Below, one piece after another: positions 14,393-21,924 of a DNA stretch of 64,000 bases. Below the pieces are notes generated by a model. That model saw only the letters and a program-made list of their open reading frames with translations, searched no databases and had not been told where the DNA came from. This stretch comes from Demequina lutea (GTDB taxonomy: Bacteria > Actinomycetota > Actinomycetes > Actinomycetales > Demequinaceae). How positions within the stretch are numbered: position 1 is the first letter of the stretch; each line of letters opens with the position of its first letter. The stretch spans positions 682,001 to 746,000 of the forward strand of contig NZ_JACBZO010000001.1 in the NCBI RefSeq assembly GCF_013409005.1, given 5' to 3'. A program made the position numbers and the translations under genes.

Positions 14393-17290
14393 CTAGTCGA
14401 GAACGCCGGGATCGACTACTTCAGATCCATCCGGTTGCGGGCCAGCGAGGGCGGCCGCCACCTGCTTTCGGCCAGAGATCTCAAGCTTTTGGTACACGTG
14501 CCGGAGGTGGTACTCCACCGTCTTGGGCGTGACGAAAAGCGCCTGCGCAATCTGAGTGTTGGTCAAGCCGACCCCCGCCAGCCTCGCGACTCTGCGCTCG
14601 CTTGAGGTGAGTGTCGTCGGCCCCGAAATGCGGTCGGGCCGCCCACGTACTCCGCTGGCAGAAAGCTCATCTCGAGCGCGCTCCGCCAGCGCATTGGCTC
14701 CGTTGCTCACCGCGTAGTCCAACGCCTCAAATAGATACGGGCGAGCGGCGACCTTCGAGCCTTGTCGGCGAATCAGCGCACCGAGGTCCGTCAGTGCTTC
14801 GGCGCGCTCATGAGCCTCTCCCGCGCTTTCCAGATGTGTGACCGCCGCACGCAGGAGCGCCGCTCCCTCATCGCCGCCGACCATTAGCCCCCGTACTCGA
14901 AGCACACGGCCGAGATGTGCGGCCGAGCCGCAACGCTCAGCCAGAGCTTCATCGCGTTCGATGAGCTCGCGTGCTCGATCATTCTCGCCCAGTGCGAGCG
15001 CGGCACGCGCGGCATCGGTCCGCCAGTTCAGTACGGTGTAGTCAACGTCGAGGTTCTCAGCCAACCAGTCGCCGGCTTCGGTGAGTAACTGCAGCGCACC
15101 CGCGTTATCGTGCCGAGCCATTGCCAGTAACCCGGCGGCGTGAAGGCGCCAAGGAGTCTCCATCCCACCTCCAAGATCACGCTCAGCCGCTCTGGACAAC
15201 GTCGCATCGGCAGCTTGGAGATCTCCGCGCCACACCTGAAGTACCGCTTTGCGTGACAACGCGGCGACGAGGTAGCGGCGCCACCCAAGGTCTTCGGCAA
15301 TGTCCACCTGAGACAGATCGGCTTCGGCATCGAGAATTTGCCCAAGTTTTGCTCGCGTCCAGGCGCTGAACATGCTCGCCGTCGCGACGGCTTCCATGGA
15401 GCCGGTCGCTCGCCCGAGGTCCAGTGCTGCCGTGGTGATCGCGAGCGCCTGGTGATGATCGCCCGCGAGTTCCAGCGCCCAGAAGGTCATCAGCCAGCCC
15501 GGGCCGTCGGGGCCTTGCTCGGCCAGGATGGCCCCATCGGACCATGCGCGACGGGCGAGTTCAATAGTATCGACCGCCGGCGCACCCTCCTGGCCGGAGC
15601 GCATCGCCAAGGTCGCCAACAGTCCGCGCTCGGCCGGACCCGTGTGCAATGGCAGAGTTCTGACCGCCTCGTGAATGCGCTGAATTGCGCGCTGTCGCAT
15701 TCCCGATTCAAAGGTGGCGTTGACGAAGTACTCGGCCAGAAGTGCCGGCCCGGGTTCCTCGATACCTTCCTCGATGGCCTCTTCGAGAATCTGCACGGCC
15801 TCGCGTTGCTGACCTCGAGCTGAGAGTGCCCTGACCAGTTCGCGACGCGTGACTTCTCGCTTCCGTGGATCGGTTTGCAGGTTTGCTGCCTCTCGCAAGT
15901 GTGCGACGCCACCAATCAGACCAGCCGCGGATTCCGCGCTACCGAGCTCCGCGAGGACGTCCGCCAGGTCAGCCGGCGCTGGGGGTTCCGCTTTCGCCCT
16001 TGAGAGCAGTTCGGCGGCCACACGCGGGACGCCCTGAGCCCGCGCTCGCTGAGCGGCCTGTCGCAACTTCTCGGTAACCCACGAGTCTGCGTTGGGCGCC
16101 GCGAGCAGTAGGTGGGCGGCAACGATCTCCACTCCGACGGAATCGTTATCGAGCAGCCGCGCTGCGCGCCCATGTGCTAGCGAAGCCTGAACGGTCGGTA
16201 TTTCGGCATAAACGAGCCCGGCAATCAGCGGGTTGGCGAAAGACAGCGTCGCACCGACGACGAACAACTCCTCGGTGATGAGCGCATCTGCAACCGCGGC
16301 CGCGCGAGTCTGGTCGAGATCAGCGAGAGCGGCAACCTGTCTGAGGGTTGACCCGTCGCCGAGGACCGCGAGCGCCCGAGCCACCAGGATCGGGTCGGTG
16401 CCTAGCCGCGAAAGGCGGAACAGGGACGCATGGCCGATCGATTCGACCGCGGCATCGCGCAGACTCAGCGATGAATGGTCTGTCGGCTCGAGGGCCTCCC
16501 TGTCCAGCGTCTTGAGAATCTCCCGGACGTAAAACGGATTGCCCCCAGTGATTTCGGAGAAGTCGTCGCAGAACGACGAGTCGGCGAGCGGCAGCCGGTC
16601 CCGTACCAAGGAAGCTACGTCGGGGGCGGCCAGCGGTGACAAGTGCAGGCGATCATGCGACCAGGTTTCGATCATCGAGGTCAGTAGCGGAGGTCGCTGC
16701 CCCGCGCTCCCCGGTCGCGCGGCGACGACCAAAACGATGGGTAATTCGTTGACTCGGCGGGCGAGGTAGTGCAAGAAGCCGAGTGACCCTTCATCGGCCC
16801 ATTGTGCGTCGTCGACGCAGATCAGCAGCGGCGCGGATTGGGTGAGATTGACAGTGAGCCAGAACAATCCGTGGTGCAACGGGAATGGTGTTTCGATCGC
16901 GTCGGCGTAGTGGCCGGAGAACAGTGGCATTGCGAGAGCGGCCGCCCCATCGAAGAGGGCCGAGTTCGTACCGGCAGCCGCCACAGGGGTTTCGAAGAGT
17001 TGTAACGCGGTAGAGAACGGCACTCCACGCTCAGGGACAATCGCGCGCGCATCGACCACAGTCAGTCCGCGCGACCGCGCACGAGCCTCACACTCCGCGA
17101 TCAGTCGTGTCTTGCCCAGCCCAGCTGCCCCTTCGATCAACACCGCCCCGCCGTTGCCCGTCTGGGCGCGATCAAGCAGTTGATCGATCAGCGTGAGTTC
17201 GCTGGATCGACCCACAAGAGCACTTTCGGAGAGACGAGAGGTTTCGCGACGACCAGAATTCACGAAGGCATCATCGGGGGTGGAGGCCAT
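14393..17290 (-). CDS. LAL-type LuxR regulator with AAA ATPase domain
   Basis: Large transcription factor of 965 residues. An N-terminal AAA/STAND-type ATPase module has its P-loop in GAAGLGKTR (Lys60) and Walker B in LLICVDDAQWAD (near residue 160). A long alpha-helical, TPR-like region of about 550 residues follows, and a C-terminal LuxR helix-turn-helix (about 895-955) contains LTSSERRVARLA and NTQIAQALFVTPKTVEYHL. This is the LAL/MalT-like architecture, in which ATP and an inducer control DNA binding. The ATG at 17290 has an AAGGGA Shine-Dalgarno; the frame stays open 100 codons further upstream but with no domain character. It probably controls the two surface genes downstream; the inducer is unknown. 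Confidence 0.9.
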   Translation of the reverse strand: MASTPDDAFVNSGRRETSRLSESALVGRSSELTLIDQLLDRAQTGNGGAVLIEGAAGLGKTRLIAECEARARSRGLTVVDARAIVPERGVPFSTALQLFETPVAAAGTNSALFDGAAALAMPLFSGHYADAIETPFPLHHGLFWLTVNLTQSAPLLICVDDAQWADEGSLGFLHYLARRVNELPIVLVVAARPGSAGQRPPLLTSMIETWSHDRLHLSPLAAPDVASLVRDRLPLADSSFCDDFSEITGGNPFYVREILKTLDREALEPTDHSSLSLRDAAVESIGHASLFRLSRLGTDPILVARALAVLGDGSTLRQVAALADLDQTRAAAVADALITEELFVVGATLSFANPLIAGLVYAEIPTVQASLAHGRAARLLDNDSVGVEIVAAHLLLAAPNADSWVTEKLRQAAQRARAQGVPRVAAELLSRAKAEPPAPADLADVLAELGSAESAAGLIGGVAHLREAANLQTDPRKREVTRRELVRALSARGQQREAVQILEEAIEEGIEEPGPALLAEYFVNATFESGMRQRAIQRIHEAVRTLPLHTGPAERGLLATLAMRSGQEGAPAVDTIELARRAWSDGAILAEQGPDGPGWLMTFWALELAGDHHQALAITTAALDLGRATGSMEAVATASMFSAWTRAKLGQILDAEADLSQVDIAEDLGWRRYLVAALSRKAVLQVWRGDLQAADATLSRAAERDLGGGMETPWRLHAAGLLAMARHDNAGALQLLTEAGDWLAENLDVDYTVLNWRTDAARAALALGENDRARELIERDEALAERCGSAAHLGRVLRVRGLMVGGDEGAALLRAAVTHLESAGEAHERAEALTDLGALIRRQGSKVAARPYLFEALDYAVSNGANALAERARDELSASGVRGRPDRISGPTTLTSSERRVARLAGVGLTNTQIAQALFVTPKTVEYHLRHVYQKLEISGRKQVAAALAGPQPDGSEVVDPGVLD

Positions 17291-17839
17291 CAATGTCCCT
17301 TCTGGCGTGTTGTTCGGGGCACCACTCGTTCCAGACCGATCATCCCACGACACGAATGTGTCGGTGGTGACCGGGGCAGCGACTGTTCCTCCCGCGAATA
17401 TCCTGACCACCGGTACACCGCGCTTTCGCCAGCCCGTTAGACGATTGCGGTCGACATCCAGTGGCACTGTGAGTTTGCCGATGCTGGGGCCATCCCGCCT
17501 GAGGCCAAGGTTGGCGGAGGGCGCGAGATGCCTGTCGTTTCGGAGCATGCAGACATCATCGTCATCACTGACGAAGGACACCGCCGCCAATACGACGCCG
17601 TGGCGCTCAACATGCGTGCCGCTCTGCTACGAGAACCGCATCCCCGAATTGCAACTCGTCAACGAGAACTTCTCCGACGAGCCAGATGCGCTGCCGGTGG
17701 GCCGTCATCCAACTTTCATCCACGGCGTGACCGCGAACGATCAACGACGTCCGCCGGCGACCGGACACATGGCTGGGTGAACTCGTTCGGAAACCGCACA
17801 GTTTCGCAAGCGACGGCAGAAGTCCGAAGCAGCCAAGGA
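17291..17839. other. right end of the island, no recognised gene
   Basis: About 550 bp without a convincing gene. A plus-strand stretch (about 17528-17690) encodes a plausible segment (VVSEHADIIVITDEG then YDAVALNMRAALL) that continues in another frame (ELQLVNENFSDEPDALPVG, to 17780), so it may be a frameshifted remnant of a gene. I do not recognise the family. No tyrosine-recombinase motif is seen next to the right attachment repeat. Confidence 0.4.
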
Positions 17840-17887
17840 CGCTCTCCTAAAGCGGGTGTCGCCGGTTCGAATCCGGCCAGGTGCACT
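17840..17887 (+). repeat. right attachment repeat (tRNA-Arg fragment)
   Basis: Copy of tRNA-Arg from the anticodon stem to the 3' end, with the upstream part of the tRNA missing. The 27th-position base needed for the anticodon stem is also changed, so it cannot fold as a tRNA. It marks the right border of the island; aroE follows about 100 bp later. Confidence 0.88.
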
Positions 17888-17989
17888 TAGTGTTTCCGTA
17901 GAATCAGATGGCGACCGGCGGGCACCGCGAAGACCGAGGCGTCCGGAGTCGGTCACCGCGAACATGCGATATTCGACGGAGGAACCCCC

Positions 17990-18859
17990 GTGACTGCGCC
18001 AGATAGCTTCCTCAGCAAGTTGACCGGACTCTTCGCGTCCCCTGCGGCCGAGAACCCGACGGGCCCGATGGTGGAGTCGGCGTATCGCCACGCGGGTCTC
18101 GACGCCAGGTACATGACCTGCGAGGTCGCGCCCGCCGACTTGGAACATGCGGTGCGTGGGGCCGTCGCGATGGGCTGGGCGGGGTTCCACTGCTCATTGC
18201 CCCACAAGGTCGCCGTGATTCAGTACCTCGACGAACTCGCCGAGTCCGCGGCGCTCATCGGCGCGGTCAACTGCGTCGTGATCCGCGACGGACGCCTGAT
18301 CGGTGAGAACACCGACGGACAGGGATTCCTCACGTCGCTGCGGCGCCTCGTGGATCCGCGTGGCAAGCGAATCGTCGTCCTCGGCGCGGGAGGAGCCGCC
18401 CGTGCCATCGCGTTTGAGCTCGCGCTCGCGGGAGCCGGTGATCTCCTCGTGGTCAACCGGGACGCGGGGCGGGGCGAGGCCCTCGTCGGCGACCTGTGCG
18501 AGCGCACGGCGGTTCGCGCGTCGGTCGCTCGCTGGACCGAGGCGTTTGCGGTCCCGGCGGAAACGGAGATTTTGATCAATGCGACCTCCGTCGGGCTCTT
18601 CCCCGATGTGGAGGCCAAGCCGGATATTGACTACGACACGCTCACGCCAGGGATGATCGTCGCCGACGTCATCCCAAACCCGCCGCGGACCGCCTTTGTC
18701 AAGGAGGCCCAGTCTCGCGGTTGCACTGCGATCGATGGCCTCGGGATGCTCGTCAACCAGGCGGTGATAGGGATTCGCCTCTGGATGGGGCTCGACGCCG
18801 ACGCCGAGGTGATGAGGAGGACCCTCACCGATATCTTCGGCGGACCCGAGGGGTTATGA
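17990..18859 (+). CDS. shikimate dehydrogenase family protein (AroE-like)
   Basis: NAD(P)-dependent dehydrogenase of 289 residues. The catalytic Lys73 is in SLPHK and the catalytic Asp109 in ENTDGQGF; the Rossmann glycine motif is GAGGAARAI (near 130), and the end contains GLGMLVNQAVIGI. The N-terminal substrate loop is atypical: AroE normally has a Ser-x-Ser-Pro motif, but here the region reads FASPAAENPTG, so shikimate may not be the natural substrate; a quinate- or other polyol-acid dehydrogenase is possible. The GTG start at 17990 has a strong GGAGGAA 6 bp upstream. The next gene overlaps by 4 bp. It is the first gene outside the tRNA-Arg island. Confidence 0.85.
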   Translation: MTAPDSFLSKLTGLFASPAAENPTGPMVESAYRHAGLDARYMTCEVAPADLEHAVRGAVAMGWAGFHCSLPHKVAVIQYLDELAESAALIGAVNCVVIRDGRLIGENTDGQGFLTSLRRLVDPRGKRIVVLGAGGAARAIAFELALAGAGDLLVVNRDAGRGEALVGDLCERTAVRASVARWTEAFAVPAETEILINATSVGLFPDVEAKPDIDYDTLTPGMIVADVIPNPPRTAFVKEAQSRGCTAIDGLGMLVNQAVIGIRLWMGLDADAEVMRRTLTDIFGGPEGL

Positions 18860-19836
18860 GCCCCACCGCAGCCGACGTGAGCGAATATGACCGCTTCGGA
18901 CCGTGGATCGACGAGATCACCGTCCCCGAAGACGTACCGAGGGTGTTTCGCTCCCACCCGATCGACTTGAGCGCCACCCGAGCGGTGCTCAAGGTGCCTC
19001 GCGGCATCGCGCGCAGGGACGCCACCGCGGGCATGGACCTCTACGACTTTCTCGTGATCCTGGATCGGAATTCGTTGACCCTTCTCAGCAGGCGGGTAGT
19101 GGAGCCCACGGGAGGAGCGAGTGCGGGCGACGGTCGCGGATATGACGTCCTTGCCGTTCCGTTGGCCGACGTGGTTGCCATCAGGGACGACCTCAACCTT
19201 TTGGACGGGCGACTGTCCGTCTCGACAACTACGGGGGCCTTGATCGCCGTGCCGTATAACGGATCGGCCCACGCCAAGGTCGCCCGGTTGGTCGACCAAC
19301 TGCGCGCGGTCGCGGCCGTGAGGCCGGCGGGCCCAGTCGGCATGGCGCTCGTCGCCGCAGGCAATGCTGTCGCGGGCGTCGCGTCGGTGCCCGATCCCGG
19401 GTGTGTCGACACGCACCTGGTGAGCCGCTTTCTCGAACTCCATAGTGACAACCCGGGCCTTGTCGTCTGGGCGTCCCATGGGAGTCGACGCATGCACCCA
19501 GTGGTCGTGGGACTTCAAGGAGCCCTTCTGCGCGTGTCGCATGCCGCGTCACCGATGACCCTGCACGGCGCGGCGCTAGTGGCGGACGTCGATGCGATGG
19601 AGTTATTGGGTCGGAACGCATCGCTCGTGCGGGGCCGCAATCCGGACTACTCGTCTTCACGCTTGGTGATACCGCTCGGCGCGCTCGACCGTCTCAACCT
19701 TTCGGCCCACCCGGTATACCCCGACGCCACCATCGTGACGATCGGAGCCGGGCAGTGGGCGACGGATTTCGCCATACCAAGCGATTCGGACGCCGCGCGG
19801 CTGTTTCGTGCCGGCGCGCACTCCGTGCGGAACTGA
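18856..19836 (+). CDS. hypothetical protein coupled to the AroE-like gene
   Basis: Protein of 326 residues that I do not recognise. It has no signal peptide or transmembrane segment. The sequence is a regular mix of beta strands and short helices: an N-terminal part (YDRFGPWIDEI, then LDLYDFLVILDRNSLTLLSRR), a middle part with a long helix (HAKVARLVDQLRAVAAV), and a C-terminal part resembling a repeat of the first (MHPVVVGLQGALLRVS, later VIPLGALDRLNLSAHPVYPDATIVTIGAG). The two halves could be PH-like domains, which is only a guess. The ATG overlaps the AroE-like stop by 4 bp (ATGA), so it is translationally coupled. Codon use matches the neighbours. Confidence 0.8.
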   Translation: MSPTAADVSEYDRFGPWIDEITVPEDVPRVFRSHPIDLSATRAVLKVPRGIARRDATAGMDLYDFLVILDRNSLTLLSRRVVEPTGGASAGDGRGYDVLAVPLADVVAIRDDLNLLDGRLSVSTTTGALIAVPYNGSAHAKVARLVDQLRAVAAVRPAGPVGMALVAAGNAVAGVASVPDPGCVDTHLVSRFLELHSDNPGLVVWASHGSRRMHPVVVGLQGALLRVSHAASPMTLHGAALVADVDAMELLGRNASLVRGRNPDYSSSRLVIPLGALDRLNLSAHPVYPDATIVTIGAGQWATDFAIPSDSDAARLFRAGAHSVRN

Positions 19837-19893
19837 ACCTTGGGGGCTGCGCTCGCCACCGCGCACCCCGCAGCGCCCTGGACTGAGGTTCCC

Positions 19894-19911
19894 ACCTACG
19901 GAACCGTAGGT
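19894..19911. promoter_or_regulatory. perfect palindrome upstream of the acyl-CoA ligase, putative TetR-type operator
   Basis: ACCTACGG-AA-CCGTAGGT has 8-bp arms and a 2-bp centre, 130 bp before the ligase start, with a -10-like GATAAT at 19925-19930 just after it. Palindromes of this form (TACGGnnCCGTA) suit TetR-family repressors, which often control fatty-acid genes. The regulator is not in the window. Confidence 0.6.
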
Positions 19912-20040
19912 TAGGCGTACAGTGGATAATGGTTACCGAACGCAACGGCTATCGCCACGTGGGGTGGGCGCACAGGGGCCGTGGCGCCCACACTCGTGAC
20001 GTCTCGAACGCAAGCATGTCACCCGGATCGGCGGTTACTC

Positions 20041-21732
20041 GTGGACACCCTTCAAAAACTGTGGGAGGCGGCACGCGCCCCTTCGGTACCTCGCGAGGTT
20101 GACATTCCGTACGAGACCCTCGTCGATGGGCTCGACCGCGCGGCCGCATCATGGCCTGATCACATCGCGATCGACTTCCTGGGCGCGACGACAACGTACG
20201 CGCAACTGGCAGCGGACGTGGCCCGCGCCGCCGGTTTGCTTCACGAGCGCGGCGTCCGCAAGGGCGACAGGGTTGCCATCGCCTTGCCAAACTGCACCAC
20301 CCACATCGTGACGTTCAACGCGGTGTTGAGGCTAGGCGCCATCGTGGTGAGCATCAACCCCACGCTCGCGGCGCATGGAATTGCCAGCCAGCTTGCCGAT
20401 TCGGGCGCGACGGTGTTCATCGCATGGGACAAGACACTGGAGCGAGTGGTCGCCGAAGAGGGCGTCCCTTCTTATGCCACGTTCCCCGTTGACCTCTCCG
20501 CGGACTTGCCTACGTTCAAGCGGCTCGCTTTGCACCTGCCTGTGAAGAAGGCGCGCACGCTGCGCGGCCAGATGACCACTACCGCATTCCCTGGCCGTCC
20601 ACGCTGGCACACGATCGTCGCGAATGCGAAGCCGTTGAGTTCTGATGTCGAGTGCCCCTCCCCCGAGGACGTGGCCGCCTTCCTGTACACCGGCGGCACC
20701 ACGGGTACGCCCAAGGCCGCGATGCTCACTCACCGCAACATCGTCGCCAACACCGTGCAGAGTGCCGCGTGGACGGGCGCTCAACCCGCGACCGAGGTCA
20801 TCTACGGCGTCCTTCCGTTCTTCCACGCGTTCGGCATGATGTTGGGCCTGTCCTACCCCGTGCGAATCGGTGCGACCCTTGTCGTCTTTCCGCAGTTCAC
20901 CGCCGATCTCTTTCTGGCCGCGCAAAAGCGCAGGCCTGGTACGTTCTTGCCCGCCGTGCCGCCGATGCTCGACAGGATCGCCGACGCGGCCGAGAGCAAG
21001 GGCGCCGACCTCACCAGTTTCTCCGTCGCGCTCTCGGGGTCGATGGCGCTCTCCGCCAAGACCGCGGCGCGCTGGGAGCGACTCACCGGGGGCCTCGTCA
21101 TCGAGGGGTATGGGCTCACCGAGACGTCTCCCGTCGCCGTTGGCAACCCACTCACCGGCGCACGCAGGCCGGGGACACTAGGCATCCCTTACCCGAGCAC
21201 TCAGATCAGGGTGGTCGACCCGGAGGACCCGTCTCAAGACGTCGAGCCGGGGGAGTCCGGCGAGCTCCTCATCAAGGGGCCCCAGGTCTTTTCCGGGTAC
21301 TGGAACCTCCCCGAAGAGACGGCCGCACAACTGTTGCCAGGCGGCTGGCTGCGCACGGGTGACGTGGTGCAGATCGGCGAAGATGGCTTCGTGGTGCTGG
21401 TGGACAGGCTTAAGGAGCTCATCGTGTCGGGCGGCTTCAAGGTCTATCCGTCCCAGGTGGAGGACCACGTGAGGCTCATGCCTGGAGTGAGCGACGTCGT
21501 CGTCGTCGGCCTGCCGCACGGTGATCTTGGTGAGACCGTGATCGCCGCGATCGTCCCGGAGGAGGGTCACGAGCCTGTGAGCCTCGAGGCCGTGCGCGAG
21601 TGGTGTTCCGAGAGCTTCGCGAAGTATGCGCTGCCCCGCAAGGTCGTTATTTTGAACGAACTCCCGCGTTCCCAAATCGGGAAGGTGCTCCGCCGATCAG
21701 TCCGGATGGATCTCATTCGCGAGGCCCCTTGA
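20041..21732 (+). CDS. long-chain fatty acid-CoA ligase (AMP-binding)
   Basis: Adenylate-forming enzyme of 563 residues that activates fatty acids with ATP and coenzyme A. The P-loop-like motif is YTGGTTGTPKAAMLTHRN (about residue 215-232), the A5 motif is GYGLTETSPV, the A7 region contains TGDVVQIGEDGFVVLVDR, and A8/A10 show KELIVSGGFKVYPSQVE and the catalytic Lys in PRSQIGKVLRR. All are intact. The start is uncertain: the GTG at 20041 puts the beginning where related ligases start, but its Shine-Dalgarno is poor; an in-frame GTG at 19981 would add 20 residues. The palindrome at 19894-19911 probably controls it. Confidence 0.9.
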   Translation: MDTLQKLWEAARAPSVPREVDIPYETLVDGLDRAAASWPDHIAIDFLGATTTYAQLAADVARAAGLLHERGVRKGDRVAIALPNCTTHIVTFNAVLRLGAIVVSINPTLAAHGIASQLADSGATVFIAWDKTLERVVAEEGVPSYATFPVDLSADLPTFKRLALHLPVKKARTLRGQMTTTAFPGRPRWHTIVANAKPLSSDVECPSPEDVAAFLYTGGTTGTPKAAMLTHRNIVANTVQSAAWTGAQPATEVIYGVLPFFHAFGMMLGLSYPVRIGATLVVFPQFTADLFLAAQKRRPGTFLPAVPPMLDRIADAAESKGADLTSFSVALSGSMALSAKTAARWERLTGGLVIEGYGLTETSPVAVGNPLTGARRPGTLGIPYPSTQIRVVDPEDPSQDVEPGESGELLIKGPQVFSGYWNLPEETAAQLLPGGWLRTGDVVQIGEDGFVVLVDRLKELIVSGGFKVYPSQVEDHVRLMPGVSDVVVVGLPHGDLGETVIAAIVPEEGHEPVSLEAVREWCSESFAKYALPRKVVILNELPRSQIGKVLRRSVRMDLIREAP

Positions 21733-21924
21733 TTTCGGATAGATCACGATCGCGCCGTGGTCTTGACGAGAGGCTCGCGGCGGCTTCACAATTCGATTGA
21801 CGATGCGCGTCGGCTGGATAAGTCGGCGCGCATTGTTGCGTGACTTTCCGCCCGTAGGGCCCGGAGGCCGACGAGTGCGGCGTGGCAGTCGATCTGCCCG
21901 GAATGCGGTGGTTACGGTTAAGCC

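Larger units (their letters stand above)
12083..17887. mobile_element. genomic island integrated in tRNA-Arg(CCT), integrase lost
   Basis: A 48-bp stretch of tRNA-Arg (12110-12157) is repeated directly at 17840-17887 with one mismatch, leaving an intact tRNA on the left and a 5'-less fragment on the right. This is the footprint of site-specific integration at a tRNA 3' end. The enclosed DNA carries three real genes, all on the minus strand (L,D-transpeptidase lipoprotein, secreted Ig-like protein, LAL regulator), plus non-coding DNA. No integrase, excisionase or replication gene can be recognised, so the element is either decayed or a cargo remnant of a larger one. Confidence 0.75.

Noticed and set aside
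17840..17887. Second tRNA-Arg gene
   Set aside because: Only the 3' half is present; no acceptor 5' strand or D-arm, and the anticodon stem has lost a pair.
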